From the NCBI RefSeq assembly GCF_003172895.1, contig NZ_QGKL01000042.1, forward strand, positions 62,001-126,000: a DNA stretch of 64,000 nt. Reading direction: 5' to 3'. This stretch comes from Leucothrix arctica (GTDB lineage: Bacteria; Pseudomonadota; Gammaproteobacteria; Thiotrichales; Thiotrichaceae). The notes beneath the pieces were generated by a model. The model was given only the letters and a program-made list of their open reading frames with translations. It had not been told where the DNA came from and did not search any database. Shown piece after piece: positions 23,796 to 31,821 of the stretch. A program made the translations under genes and the position numbers. Position 1 is the stretch's first letter. Each line of letters opens with the position of its first letter.

Positions 23796-25508
23796 CTACC
23801 GCAGCACAACATCAACTCCCATCGCACTTTTACGGGCAAATTTGGGCATGAGTTTTGACCGACGCTTTTTCACCAAGCGATACACCAGCGCCAATAAATG
23901 AACCGTAAACAATTGATCAACTAATCGATATCCACGCTTACGTCTCAACAAAATAGCCAGACTCCAATGCAAAAACTGAGGCCGCATTTTAAAGGGTTCA
24001 AAGTTGACCTTTATGACGTATCGGTAGCGTGTGCCTTTGGGGTATTGCTTCTTATAATGCTTCTTAGCCTGTTTTATCTTTTTACACACCTCAGCGTCAT
24101 CTGACTCAAAGTAGTACTCACGAGCCAACGCCAATATACCGAGGGTATCACGCATGAAATCAATATCATCAACGGGTAGTCCCAATAATTCCGCTTGATC
24201 CCGCATATCGTCAATTTTTCCCAGTGCTGCATTGCCTGCACGGACACATGACTCAGGGTCTTTCACAAAATAGCGCAGGACTTTACGTAGCGATTGATTG
24301 ATAAAAATAGTATTCCAATACACACCGGTGAGTGGCGGTATCCGTACACGTCGAAAGAATAACTTCTGGCGCGCAAATTCTTCTTGATAATACAGCTCGT
24401 TAATAACTTCTTCGGATAAACGAAGTAGCTGAGTCAGTGCCGCCAAGTTCATGTCTGGGTAGCTTGCTTGAAGGGCTTGTTCGACCGTACAGTCATCACG
24501 AAATAAACGTAGCGTGACTGCCGCATTGATCTCTGTCCAGATTGAGCCTTTACCAATAAAGGCTAATCTGCGGAAGGGTAGCCAGCCACCTGTTTGGCAC
24601 CAGACACTAATGCCTACCATGTTGTTTGCACCGCGTAACTCACGGGCGTAGTGCTCATAGTCAGCACCAATGAATGATGGAAACTCGCCAGCGCCTTCGT
24701 ACTCTCTACGCGCTTGAAGCTCGACCATTTTTTGGACGTTGGTACGAAAGAAGCTTTTGTTCAGTGGTAAGTGACGGAAAAAGTCAGACTCACCGTATTT
24801 CATGGATAATATAAACGCGTAGCTATCGATGTCTTTGATGGCGCGTGCGAGTGTGTCGCGATGCCAAATTAAGTCACCGACAGAGTAAGCGCCGACCGTC
24901 CAAGTTCGTAATATGACTTTCTTATTATGTTTTTCGAAGACAGGTAAAATCGTTTGTAGGAAACGGTTGAGCATTTTGGGTGTACGAATGTGTAATTCAC
25001 TTCGAAAGTCATCTTTGACATCAAGTCCGTCGGACTCACCAATACGCAAGATGACACCAGCAACTTCAGGGAACGCTGTTAAAAAACGATCTACTAGCTG
25101 CGCTACAAAGTCGTTAATGGCTTTAGGAGAGTTGCCTAGTTTTTCACGGACGCTTGCAGTACTGGAAAACATATCCATGGTCAGGTATACGACCAAACCA
25201 TGCGTCTGGAGTATTTGGAACAGGCTACGATATTCTTCCTGCAACACTTCTATGCGTGTGTTTAACTCGGGTTCGTACCAAGGGTGCGTGACTAGGTGAC
25301 TCACATCATCCAGAGATACAGCGTTGTAACCTTGTTGGCTGACGTGGTGTGCAAACTCGTTCATGTCCTGACGAATGTTGTAGAACTGGTTGTGCCTGCC
25401 TGGGCCATCGGTATCTAAGTGGGCAAATGGAATCTTAGACCAATTTATCTTTTTACGCTCATAGCCACGAAAGAATGGGCCGATACCGTCGATTAAGAAA
25501 ATTTGCAC
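23796..25508 (-). CDS. Glycoside-hydrolase-like TIM-barrel protein, hypothetical
   Basis: A 570-residue protein without a signal peptide. The N-terminal two thirds read like a (beta/alpha)8 barrel: G-Y-N-A-V-S-L-D-D, V-Y-L-T-M-D-M-F, V-A-G-V-I-L-R-I-G-E-S-D-G, K-K-V-I-L-R-T-W-T-V-G and S-F-I-G-A-D-Y-E-H-Y are barrel-strand-like, and the Glu in R-I-G-E-S-D could be catalytic. The layout recalls alpha-glucuronidase-like families (GH67/GH115), but I cannot assign one. The C-terminal 180 residues are helical and very basic. The start is a GTG with AAGG about seven bases upstream. A long two-part inverted repeat lies just in front. Confidence 0.6.
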   Translation of the reverse strand: MQIFLIDGIGPFFRGYERKKINWSKIPFAHLDTDGPGRHNQFYNIRQDMNEFAHHVSQQGYNAVSLDDVSHLVTHPWYEPELNTRIEVLQEEYRSLFQILQTHGLVVYLTMDMFSSTASVREKLGNSPKAINDFVAQLVDRFLTAFPEVAGVILRIGESDGLDVKDDFRSELHIRTPKMLNRFLQTILPVFEKHNKKVILRTWTVGAYSVGDLIWHRDTLARAIKDIDSYAFILSMKYGESDFFRHLPLNKSFFRTNVQKMVELQARREYEGAGEFPSFIGADYEHYARELRGANNMVGISVWCQTGGWLPFRRLAFIGKGSIWTEINAAVTLRLFRDDCTVEQALQASYPDMNLAALTQLLRLSEEVINELYYQEEFARQKLFFRRVRIPPLTGVYWNTIFINQSLRKVLRYFVKDPESCVRAGNAALGKIDDMRDQAELLGLPVDDIDFMRDTLGILALAREYYFESDDAEVCKKIKQAKKHYKKQYPKGTRYRYVIKVNFEPFKMRPQFLHWSLAILLRRKRGYRLVDQLFTVHLLALVYRLVKKRRSKLMPKFARKSAMGVDVVLR

Positions 25509-25520
25509 ATGAAACCTTGT

Positions 25521-25571
25521 AAGCCGCCTATTAGTTCGAGGGGTGAGGGTATCGAACTAATATGACGGCTT
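25521..25571 (-). terminator. Two-part inverted repeat upstream of the glycosidase-like gene
   Basis: AAGCCG (25521-25526) pairs with CGGCTT (25566-25571), and inside them ATTAGTTCGA (25530-25539) pairs with TCGAACTAAT (25552-25561). This gives 16 base pairs around a 12-base G-rich loop, with small internal bulges. No T-run follows. It could end the DUF2061 transcript or act in the leader of the glycosidase-like gene, whose GTG starts 12 bases further on. Confidence 0.5.
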
Positions 25572-25629
25572 GATGACTTTTATACCGGCGGGAACAGCAA
25601 TTATCTCGGTGCGCGTTGGTGTTTCTAGT

Positions 25630-25845
25630 TTATGCATGTCGTCTGCTAGCAGGTAACAAGCTTGTGAAAAACTGCGCTACATCGTACTTAGCCCAAATCT
25701 TTTCGTGGAAGTAGAAAACAACGGTATTAACGGCTGGCTCTATTAAGGCAACTGCGCCTCCAACGACCAAGCTACCAGTGATTAAGTAAGCGACTGTGAA
25801 AGCCGTTGCGAAGTGTACGATAGCGAAAGTAATAGTTTTTAACAT
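25630..25845 (-). CDS. DUF2061 membrane protein
   Basis: A 71-residue inner-membrane protein of the DUF2061 family. It starts M-L-K-T-I-T-F and has two hydrophobic segments around F-A-I-V-H-F-A-T-A-F-T-V-A-Y and V-V-G-G-A-V-A-L-I-E-P. The family-typical E-P-A-V-N-T-V-V-F-Y-F-H-E-K-I-W follows. The ATG at 25845 matches the family start; a TTG four codons earlier is less likely. Its function is unknown. Confidence 0.82.
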   Translation of the reverse strand: MLKTITFAIVHFATAFTVAYLITGSLVVGGAVALIEPAVNTVVFYFHEKIWAKYDVAQFFTSLLPASRRHA

Positions 25846-26049
25846 GACAAAGTCCAAATGAGTGTTTGTGTTGATGATTTAAATAGTAATCATTCTCATT
25901 AATTTTGTTAAGTGGATAAATACAACCAGTGCGATAGATGAAAGCTATGACACAATTTTAGAGGTATTATCTCTATGAATAGGCGTAAGCCTTGTTCATG
26001 CTTTAGAAAACTTTTGTCACTGAACGTGTTACCCGCACAGGAAATAACC

Positions 26050-26592
26050 ATGACCAGCAACATCGTTAAAAACTGGTTCGCAAACGATTTTTCAAAACTA
26101 GCGCCAGAATTACAAGCGTTGCACCAATACGGCGGCAAACTTGTCGGTAAAGTAGACGTGGTATTAGGGACTGGAATCGCTGGTATCTTAGGTAAGCGAC
26201 TTCAAGCAAAACTAAACCTACCACCAGTTGGCACAAACGATCTCTGCGTCACGATCAGTCACAGTGATGTTGGTTTGCATTGGGATAGAAAATTTAACAA
26301 CACCACCGAAATGAAGTCTACCTTCGAGCCAATAAAAACAATCAAAGACGGCTACTGGATAGAAAAAACTGGGCCGCTACAGATGAAGTTAACCGTCGAT
26401 ATCAAAGATCACGGTTGGTACTGGCGTTGTTTGAGTTTTAGCTTATTTGGAGTGCTTTTACCTGTTTGGATGTTCCCAAAGTCAAAGGCGTACAAATACA
26501 TCGAGGAGGGTGGTTACAAGTTCTACGTGGGGTTTGAAGCCCCTGTGATTGGTTTGTTATTGTCTTACAGTGGCACGTTACAGAAACAGTAA
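26050..26592 (+). CDS. DUF4166 domain protein
   Basis: A protein of about 180 residues resembling DUF4166, a domain often found alone or fused to saccharopine-dehydrogenase-like proteins. The N-terminal L-A-P-E-L-Q-A-L-H-Q-Y-G-G-K-L-V-G-K-V-D-V segment and the internal W-D-R-K-F and K-L-T-V-D motifs support this. A short hydrophobic stretch (S-F-S-L-F-G-V-L-L-P-V-W-M-F-P) is typical of the domain and need not cross the membrane. The ATG at 26050 has AGGAAAT upstream; the in-frame ATG at 25975 would add 25 atypical residues. Confidence 0.72.
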   Translation: MTSNIVKNWFANDFSKLAPELQALHQYGGKLVGKVDVVLGTGIAGILGKRLQAKLNLPPVGTNDLCVTISHSDVGLHWDRKFNNTTEMKSTFEPIKTIKDGYWIEKTGPLQMKLTVDIKDHGWYWRCLSFSLFGVLLPVWMFPKSKAYKYIEEGGYKFYVGFEAPVIGLLLSYSGTLQKQ

Positions 26593-26679
26593 ATAAACCG
26601 CTTTGCTGGCAGCAGTAATCGGTGACTCGTGATCAGTCATCAATAACTCACCAACAAAGCGATAGGCAATGTGACTTAA

Positions 26680-27354
26680 TTAAAACTCAACCTTGTTAGT
26701 CACTACACCATCAACTGCACGGTGCATTTCTTTGTGCTCGTCGTAGTAACCACTCACGGTGATTTCAATCTTGATAGGGCCTTCTTCTAAGTTCATAAAG
26801 AACCAACCGTGATAGCCAGGGAATGGTGCAGTAAACGTACCGCTTTGACCGAAGCCTTCGCCTTTGCTGTAAGCCTGTTCAAAGCCGTCAGGGTAGTTCG
26901 GTGCATCAGCGGTTGAAGGGTGGCCATGGAACTCATAAAACACTCCATCGCCTTTGGCGTTTAACACTTTCCATGAGTAGAGCAGTGACGAGTTTTGTTT
27001 CATGATGAATTTGTGTTCCATCTCACCCAAGTCTTCTAAATCAATCACGATTGTTTCAGATTTAAAGACTTTGTCTTCTAACTTAAGCAGACCGCGAATC
27101 GATTGATTAATCTCTTCGGCTTCTAGATCATATTTCTCAATATTGAAATTCATCGTCTGACCGAAATCAGTCCCCGCTTTTGCAGGTGCAGTCGTCTTAG
27201 ATAATGCTTTAACACCGGTTAGTTCACCGACACCCGTTGGGTCAATGCCATATTCTGCAGGTAATACAAAGGCTACAAGGAGTGCCGCAGCACCGATTGA
27301 TGAGACGATTAAGCGTTTAGTAATGGTTGAGTCTGGTTTTACGTCGTTTGTCAT
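26680..27354 (-). CDS. Membrane-anchored periplasmic protein of the HupE/DUF6152 cluster
   Basis: A 224-residue protein with one N-terminal membrane helix (R-L-I-V-S-S-I-G-A-A-A-L-L-V-A-F-V-L) followed by a soluble, presumably periplasmic, domain. That domain holds E-H-K-F-I-M-K, F-Y-E-F-H-G-H-P and G-Y-H-G-W-F-F-M-N-L, and ends with a beta-rich I-K-I-E-I-T-V-S-G-Y-Y-D. Related proteins are usually annotated only as transmembrane anchor proteins. The ATG at 27354 has AGGTGG five bases upstream. It is the last gene of a four-gene run with eight or fewer bases to the HupE gene. The histidine-rich patch might bind a metal, which is inference. Confidence 0.68.
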   Translation of the reverse strand: MTNDVKPDSTITKRLIVSSIGAAALLVAFVLPAEYGIDPTGVGELTGVKALSKTTAPAKAGTDFGQTMNFNIEKYDLEAEEINQSIRGLLKLEDKVFKSETIVIDLEDLGEMEHKFIMKQNSSLLYSWKVLNAKGDGVFYEFHGHPSTADAPNYPDGFEQAYSKGEGFGQSGTFTAPFPGYHGWFFMNLEEGPIKIEITVSGYYDEHKEMHRAVDGVVTNKVEF

Positions 27355-27361
27355 AAGCCAC

Positions 27362-28051
27362 CTAGGTAATAAAGAATCCAACGGTCTGCATTCCGAATAG
27401 CACTAAGCCAGCTCCGAATAACACGACGTTAGAGTCACGTGCAATGTTTGAGAAATTCTTGAGCGAACGGAGCCAAGAAAATAATAGAAAGAGGAAGGTA
27501 AGTGCGATGATTTGTCCAATCTCAACACCGACATTAAAGTAGATCATATTGCTGATTAGGCCATCTTCAGATAGCGAGAGGTCTTGGAGTTTAGACGACA
27601 GTCCAAAGCCATGCACAAGACCAAAACCAAACACCGCGATCTTAGGGTCAAGAAAGCGAATAGTACCGAGGTTTTCCAGTGCTTTGTAGCAGACCGATAA
27701 CCCAATAATGGCATCAATAAAGAATACGTTAACGTGTATGCCTGACAGTACGCCAAACAGCAGTGTGATCGAGTGACCAATCGCAAACAGGCTGACAAAC
27801 TTTATGACGTCCTTTAAGTCTCGTAAAAAGAAGATGACGCAAGCAAGGTAGAGTAAGTGGTCGTAACCCGTGACCATGTGTTTCGCACCCAAGTACATCA
27901 TTGGGAAAGCGTGTACGCCATCAAGTTGCATTAAGTATGACTGGTCTGTACCAGCTACACCGTGAGCAAAGGCTTGCCCAAGTATGCTGCTAGCGATGAT
28001 TACTAGCAGCAGTAATATTTTAGGTGTCGTTATGTCTGTCAGCTTTATCAT
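27362..28051 (-). CDS. HupE/UreJ family membrane protein
   Basis: A 229-residue membrane protein of the HupE/UreJ (UreJ_2) family, some members of which import nickel. Six or seven helices are predicted. Conserved features are G-Y-D-H-L-L-Y-L, F-A-I-G-H-S-I-T-L, F-G-L-V-H-G-F-G-L-S-S and F-N-V-G-V-E-I-G-Q, which place histidines inside the membrane. An N-terminal signal-like helix ends near F-A-H-G. No hydrogenase or urease genes are present, so a nickel role is not supported by context. It lies between two DUF6644-like genes and the anchored periplasmic protein. Confidence 0.82.
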   Translation of the reverse strand: MIKLTDITTPKILLLLVIIASSILGQAFAHGVAGTDQSYLMQLDGVHAFPMMYLGAKHMVTGYDHLLYLACVIFFLRDLKDVIKFVSLFAIGHSITLLFGVLSGIHVNVFFIDAIIGLSVCYKALENLGTIRFLDPKIAVFGFGLVHGFGLSSKLQDLSLSEDGLISNMIYFNVGVEIGQIIALTFLFLLFSWLRSLKNFSNIARDSNVVLFGAGLVLFGMQTVGFFIT

Positions 28052-28057
28052 CGGGAG

Positions 28058-28543
28058 TTACAAGTCTTCAACGTATGGAATGAAGCGACCTAATACGATC
28101 ACGCATGTCCATATAGTCAGTGACACTATCGCTACTACTTTTGCATAACGAGGCAAGTCTTGTGAGTCAGCGCCAGCATGTATTTTTGGTTGTATCGTCA
28201 GTATGTAGATGAGTGCATTAATCGCGGCAATAGCGATAAGCCCCATCTTGATTTTAAAGGCAATATTCACAAAGTAACGCTCAGGATCACCAACGACAAA
28301 CAGTGCGCCTGTTACTAAGTTGAGCAAGAAGCCGATTAGCGTGAGGGTGATAAATACGTCCACCGAGGTGATGGGTAATTTGCGAGCAAAACCTAGTGTA
28401 CGCAAATCTATAATGATCAAAGAACCAAACAGCAAGCACAGACCCAAGAAATGGATCATTTCCATACTCGGCCAAACCCAGCTGTTGTTTGTGATAAAAG
28501 CGTTTAGTGGTGTGGCCGTTAGCCAATCAATTACGTCATTCAT
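28058..28543 (-). CDS. DUF6644-like four-helix membrane protein (second copy)
   Basis: A 161-residue membrane protein with four helices. The first contains V-W-P-S-M-E-M-I-H-F-L-G-L-C-L-L-F-G-S and is followed by I-D-L-R-T-L-G-F-A. This H-x-L-G ... R-x-L-G-F-A pattern is shared with the upstream gene, so the two are distant duplicates and probably assemble together. A single conserved histidine in the first helix is not enough to claim haem binding. Six bases separate it from HupE. I place it with DUF6644 from memory of that family. Confidence 0.65.
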   Translation of the reverse strand: MNDVIDWLTATPLNAFITNNSWVWPSMEMIHFLGLCLLFGSLIIIDLRTLGFARKLPITSVDVFITLTLIGFLLNLVTGALFVVGDPERYFVNIAFKIKMGLIAIAAINALIYILTIQPKIHAGADSQDLPRYAKVVAIVSLTIWTCVIVLGRFIPYVEDL

Positions 28544-28554
28544 TTGTCACACCC

Positions 28555-29016
28555 CTAAAGTACGTAGCCGATTAGACGGCCCGTTATTAATGCACCGACC
28601 CAAGCAATCACTGACCATGCTGCTAAATTTCGATCAGACTTTTTCACGTCGCCATCACCGTTTATGCAGACGTTTACTAAGCGTTGAGTCAAAAAAAGAC
28701 CGACAAATACTAAGACGATTTTGATAAGAAACGGTATGTTGTAAGCAAGCTCTGAAGCGCTCCCCAAAAACAGTCCGACCCCTGAAAGTAGGTTGATGAT
28801 GAATGCTACTTGAGCAATGCGCCAGTAGGATGCGAGTGAGGTCACGGGGATGACTTTAGCAAAGCCCAGTGCTCTAAACGCTAACATGAGCGATACACCG
28901 ACCAATGCGGCCATACCTAGCGCGTGCAGCGACAGTACGATCGGATAGCCCCATATGGAACTTGAAACATACATCCCAAGTGCTGAGTCTTCGAGTGAAA
29001 ATAGGAAATCTTCCAT
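28555..29016 (-). CDS. DUF6644-like four-helix membrane protein (first copy)
   Basis: A 153-residue membrane protein with four helices: W-G-Y-P-I-V-L-S-L-H-A-L-G-M-A-A-L-V-G-V-S-L, then F-R-A-L-G-F-A, I-A-Q-V-A-F-I-I-N-L-L-S-G-V-G-L-F, I-K-I-V-L-V-F-V-G-L-F-L and a final helix ending G-R-L-I-G-Y-V-L. It matches the DUF6644 pattern. It heads the four-gene membrane run, and the DUF6152 gene upstream is separated by 262 bases that contain a terminator. Its function is unknown. Confidence 0.7.
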   Translation of the reverse strand: MEDFLFSLEDSALGMYVSSSIWGYPIVLSLHALGMAALVGVSLMLAFRALGFAKVIPVTSLASYWRIAQVAFIINLLSGVGLFLGSASELAYNIPFLIKIVLVFVGLFLTQRLVNVCINGDGDVKKSDRNLAAWSVIAWVGALITGRLIGYVL

Positions 29017-29218
29017 GGGGTTCTCTAGAGATAAATTGGTTAAAAAATGTGATCAAAGATAGACACGTTAAATGTATTTATTGTTGAGTCTGCTTGATTA
29101 GTTATTAGGTAAGAGCTTAGTTCAAACGTTATGACTAAGACATCACATTTACCCAGATTCACATCATCTTCACATGTTCTACACATTTGCAGTGTTAACA
29201 ATAAATTTTACATAAACA

Positions 29219-29258
29219 CCGCTATCCAAAAATCAGGGGATTAGCATTCGGATAGCGG
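29219..29258 (-). terminator. Stem-loop after the DUF6152 gene
   Basis: CCGCTATCC (29219-29227) and GGATAGCGG (29250-29258) form a perfect nine-base stem with a 22-base loop, 20 bases past the DUF6152 stop on the minus strand. Only a weak T-rich stretch follows. The rest of the 29017-29278 interval shows no gene and presumably holds the promoter of the membrane run. Confidence 0.6.
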
Positions 29259-29278
29259 CTTTTACAACGCTTATGGCG

Positions 29279-30373
29279 TTATGACTTTTCGGTAAAACCT
29301 TCTTCTACCGTTAAGTCGTCACAGGCAAAGCTTTCAAACGCATCTGTGGTTTTAACTGACTTGTTAAGGTGGCTAAATGGCTTAGCAAGATAAACAGGGT
29401 CAGTCATTGTGTATTCACGCACTAACTCACCTTTGTCATCAATATAGAAAGTCTCAGCGACTTCCATTTGGTCACTATGCGGAATAGAGGCTTTTGAACG
29501 CCCGCCAATGACTGCGATGAAACCTTCAGCAAATCCTTTGGTTTTAACCTCAAGTTTACCGTCTTTCCAAGTGCCTACAGAGTAGCCCGCCAGCGTTGGT
29601 TCGATCTTGTCTGGAAACTTGCCATCGAGATGGATTTTACGAACCACGTCCATAAAGCCGTAGGTCAACGTGATTTCCGTTGCAGACTGTTCGAACTTAT
29701 TAATCATCTGGTCAAAGCGATAATCAAGAATGATGTTAGTCGGTTTACAGTTGAAACGAGGGTTGTCAGCTGAAGTCCATTTGTTACCTACATCTTTCGC
29801 AGCTTGTGTTAACTCATAAGCAGGCGGTCGTCCAACACCATAAGCTACCGGTGGGCCATCCGCTACTGGCTCTCCCCAGTTACCCGATAAGTCTGGGACG
29901 TTGAGGGTAGCACCCGCTTTTTTAGCGGCAGCTTCAAGTGCAGCAGCATCTAGTTTTGGGTTAACTATTTTGCCAGATTTATCAAACGAGCCGTAACGTG
30001 ACAGCATGCGACCATCACTAAAAGTAACGGTGTCTGTGTAACACGTCGTTGGTTCTTTGCGGGCAGGTGAGCCAGCGATTTTGATTTCAGTGCCTTTAGA
30101 AAATAACTCTTTCTTCCAGCCTTTGCGTTTTAGCAAACTGCCTGAACGCAACTCACAACGCCAGTTGGCGACTTTACCTGCATCATCTTTAACGTCGAAA
30201 TAGACATACGAATGGGGGTTTACGAAGCGTACTCGGGTGACTGTTCCTGTTTTTTCTAAGGTCTTGGATAGGTCGAATTGACCGTTTACACCGTGATGTC
30301 CAAAACTGACACTGGGAATAATGGCCATACTTGCTAAAACTGATATTGCACCAGTAATAATTTTCTTTTGCAT
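29279..30373 (-). CDS. DUF6152 family exported protein
   Basis: A 364-residue protein with a signal peptide ending near S-F-G. It continues H-H-G-V-N-G-Q-F-D and V-R-F-V-N-P-H-S-Y-V-Y-F-D-V, the start of DUF6152. The first 140 residues look like a small beta-barrel of the OB kind, with W-R-C-E-L-R-S-G-S-L-L and K-I-A-G-S-P-A-R. The remainder, from about 150, is a second domain with C-K-P-T-N-I-I-L-D-Y-R-F-D and repeated beta-strands. Proteins like this are frequent in marine bacteria and uncharacterised. The H-H motif right after the signal is a possible metal ligand. It is upstream of, and on the same strand as, the DUF6644/HupE run. Confidence 0.72.
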   Translation of the reverse strand: MQKKIITGAISVLASMAIIPSVSFGHHGVNGQFDLSKTLEKTGTVTRVRFVNPHSYVYFDVKDDAGKVANWRCELRSGSLLKRKGWKKELFSKGTEIKIAGSPARKEPTTCYTDTVTFSDGRMLSRYGSFDKSGKIVNPKLDAAALEAAAKKAGATLNVPDLSGNWGEPVADGPPVAYGVGRPPAYELTQAAKDVGNKWTSADNPRFNCKPTNIILDYRFDQMINKFEQSATEITLTYGFMDVVRKIHLDGKFPDKIEPTLAGYSVGTWKDGKLEVKTKGFAEGFIAVIGGRSKASIPHSDQMEVAETFYIDDKGELVREYTMTDPVYLAKPFSHLNKSVKTTDAFESFACDDLTVEEGFTEKS

Positions 30374-30652
30374 GAAGCTCTCCTCCTTGTACCCGCTGGA
30401 AAATCCAGTAGGTTAATTTCTGCTCCTTGAGTACTGTTTCAGATACTTTATTGGTGAAACACACTGCAAAAAGAGGCGATAACACATTTATTTAAAACGA
30501 TAATAATAAATTATGCAATATAAAATCGATAATATTAACTTTAAAAGTATTTAATCAATTATTTTTATTATCGTTTTAATACCGGAAAATTCGTAACAAA
30601 GGCGCTACAGCGCGTAAAATAAAGTTTCTTCTAACCAGCTGTTGGTCTACTT
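30374..30652. other. Divergent promoter interval, AT-rich
   Basis: This 279-base interval separates the divergently read DUF6152 and DUF6653 genes. It has no credible reading frame. From about 30480 to 30600 it is strongly AT-rich, with TTATCGTTTTAA repeated in both orientations (near 30495 and 30568), which suits a curved promoter region. No specific operator can be named. Confidence 0.4.
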
Positions 30653-31126
30653 ATGGATATGAAAAAAGGCCTTTCAAAAATTTTTCTGCCAGATGAAGAG
30701 AGTTGGCTGCACCATGCAAACCCTTGGTCAATATGGACTCGGTTTGCAACGCTACCCTTTATTGTTTTAGCCGTATGGTCGAGGGTTTGGTTAGGCTGGT
30801 ACTGCCTTATTCCTATTGTTATTTTGGTGGTTTGGGTAGTGGTGAACCCGCGTTTATTTGCGAAGCCTACTAGCTTTGATAACTGGGGCGCTAAAGCGGT
30901 ATTAGGGGAGAGGGTTTATATCACGGACAAGGACGCTGCTAGTTTAGAAAAACACAAACTACCGATATTGATTTTGAATGGCTTGCAGACGATAGGTGGG
31001 TTGATCTTAATTTATGGTCTCTGGGATTTGAATATTTATCTGACGTTGCATGGGATGAGTTTTGTCTATTTGGCAAAGATGTGGTTTCTGGACCGCATGG
31101 TTTGGTTGTATGAGGATTCTCAGTAG
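30653..31126 (+). CDS. DUF6653 family membrane protein
   Basis: A 157-residue protein with a short soluble N-terminus (E-S-W-L-H-H-A-N-P-W-S-I-W-T-R) followed by two close helices (L-P-F-I-V-L-A-V-W-S and L-I-P-I-V-I-L-V-V-W-V-V-V). A V-N-P-R-L-F motif and F-D-N-W-G-A-K-A-V-L-G-E-R follow, then two more helices. This arrangement matches DUF6653. Its function is unknown. It has its own promoter space and no operon partner. Confidence 0.72.
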   Translation: MDMKKGLSKIFLPDEESWLHHANPWSIWTRFATLPFIVLAVWSRVWLGWYCLIPIVILVVWVVVNPRLFAKPTSFDNWGAKAVLGERVYITDKDAASLEKHKLPILILNGLQTIGGLILIYGLWDLNIYLTLHGMSFVYLAKMWFLDRMVWLYEDSQ

Positions 31127-31193
31127 TCTCTATTTTGCACTATCCACGTTTAAAAAATGATAAACTATCGCCAGAATTTAACGAGGATATTTT

Positions 31194-31817
31194 ATGAGAA
31201 TCGACAAGCTATTTGAACTACAAGGCGACTTTTTTGCACGTTTCCCTGACGGCTTTGATGATCCTGAAATGCTCAAAATTCGTAAGAAACACAACGTCGA
31301 TAAGTTAGCCATTCAAGCGCAAGAGATGTTTGCCGAAACTCAGTTTGGAATGCCAGAAGCCATCATCAAAAATATGATATTGATGATCTCTCGTTCGTCG
31401 ATGATCTCTATGTTCGATAAGCCAAAGTTTAAAGATGCGATAGGTACGCTTTCTCCCGTTGAGCGTGAGCTATTGGCAGATGCTTTGTTTGACATGCTAC
31501 ATGGCGATAAAGAGAAAGGTTTTGATCAGATACTTGAGCAGTTAGTGACCTTGAAACTAGGGCGCTGGTCGCTGATTAGTGCGATTCCTTATTACTTCGA
31601 TATGAAGGAGAATTGGTTTATTAAACCCAATACTACCAAGTCTATTTTGAAGTACTTTGAAATGGATAAGGAGTTGGTTTACAAGCCACGACCATCGTTT
31701 GAGTTTTATCGTGACTATAGTGAGTTTTTGACTAACTTGCGTGATGAGTCTGACCCGAAGTTAAGTCCTAGCAATGCCGCGTTTACAGGCTTTTTGATGA
31801 TGAGTATTCAGGATTAA
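31194..31817 (+). CDS. Conserved hypothetical cytoplasmic protein
   Basis: A 207-residue mostly helical soluble protein with no signal or membrane segment. Segments such as F-P-D-G-F-D-D-P-E-M, K-F-K-D-A-I-G-T-L-S-P-V-E-R-E-L-L-A-D-A-L-F, and a C-terminal K-P-N-T-T-K-S-I-L-K-Y-F-E are characteristic, but I cannot attach a named family. The ATG at 31194 has ACGAGGA upstream. The next gene starts four bases after its stop, so the pair is co-translated. Confidence 0.62.
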   Translation: MRIDKLFELQGDFFARFPDGFDDPEMLKIRKKHNVDKLAIQAQEMFAETQFGMPEAIIKNMILMISRSSMISMFDKPKFKDAIGTLSPVERELLADALFDMLHGDKEKGFDQILEQLVTLKLGRWSLISAIPYYFDMKENWFIKPNTTKSILKYFEMDKELVYKPRPSFEFYRDYSEFLTNLRDESDPKLSPSNAAFTGFLMMSIQD

Positions 31818-31821
31818 TTTT

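Noticed and set aside
24913-25299. Plus-strand open frame of 128 codons within the glycosidase-like gene
   Set aside because: Low-complexity, basic and cysteine-rich composition with no ribosome site; the opposite strand encodes a long coherent protein.
27362-28051. Nickel uptake for hydrogenase or urease
   Set aside because: HupE/UreJ similarity alone does not show this; no hydrogenase or urease genes are in the window and the neighbours are unrelated.
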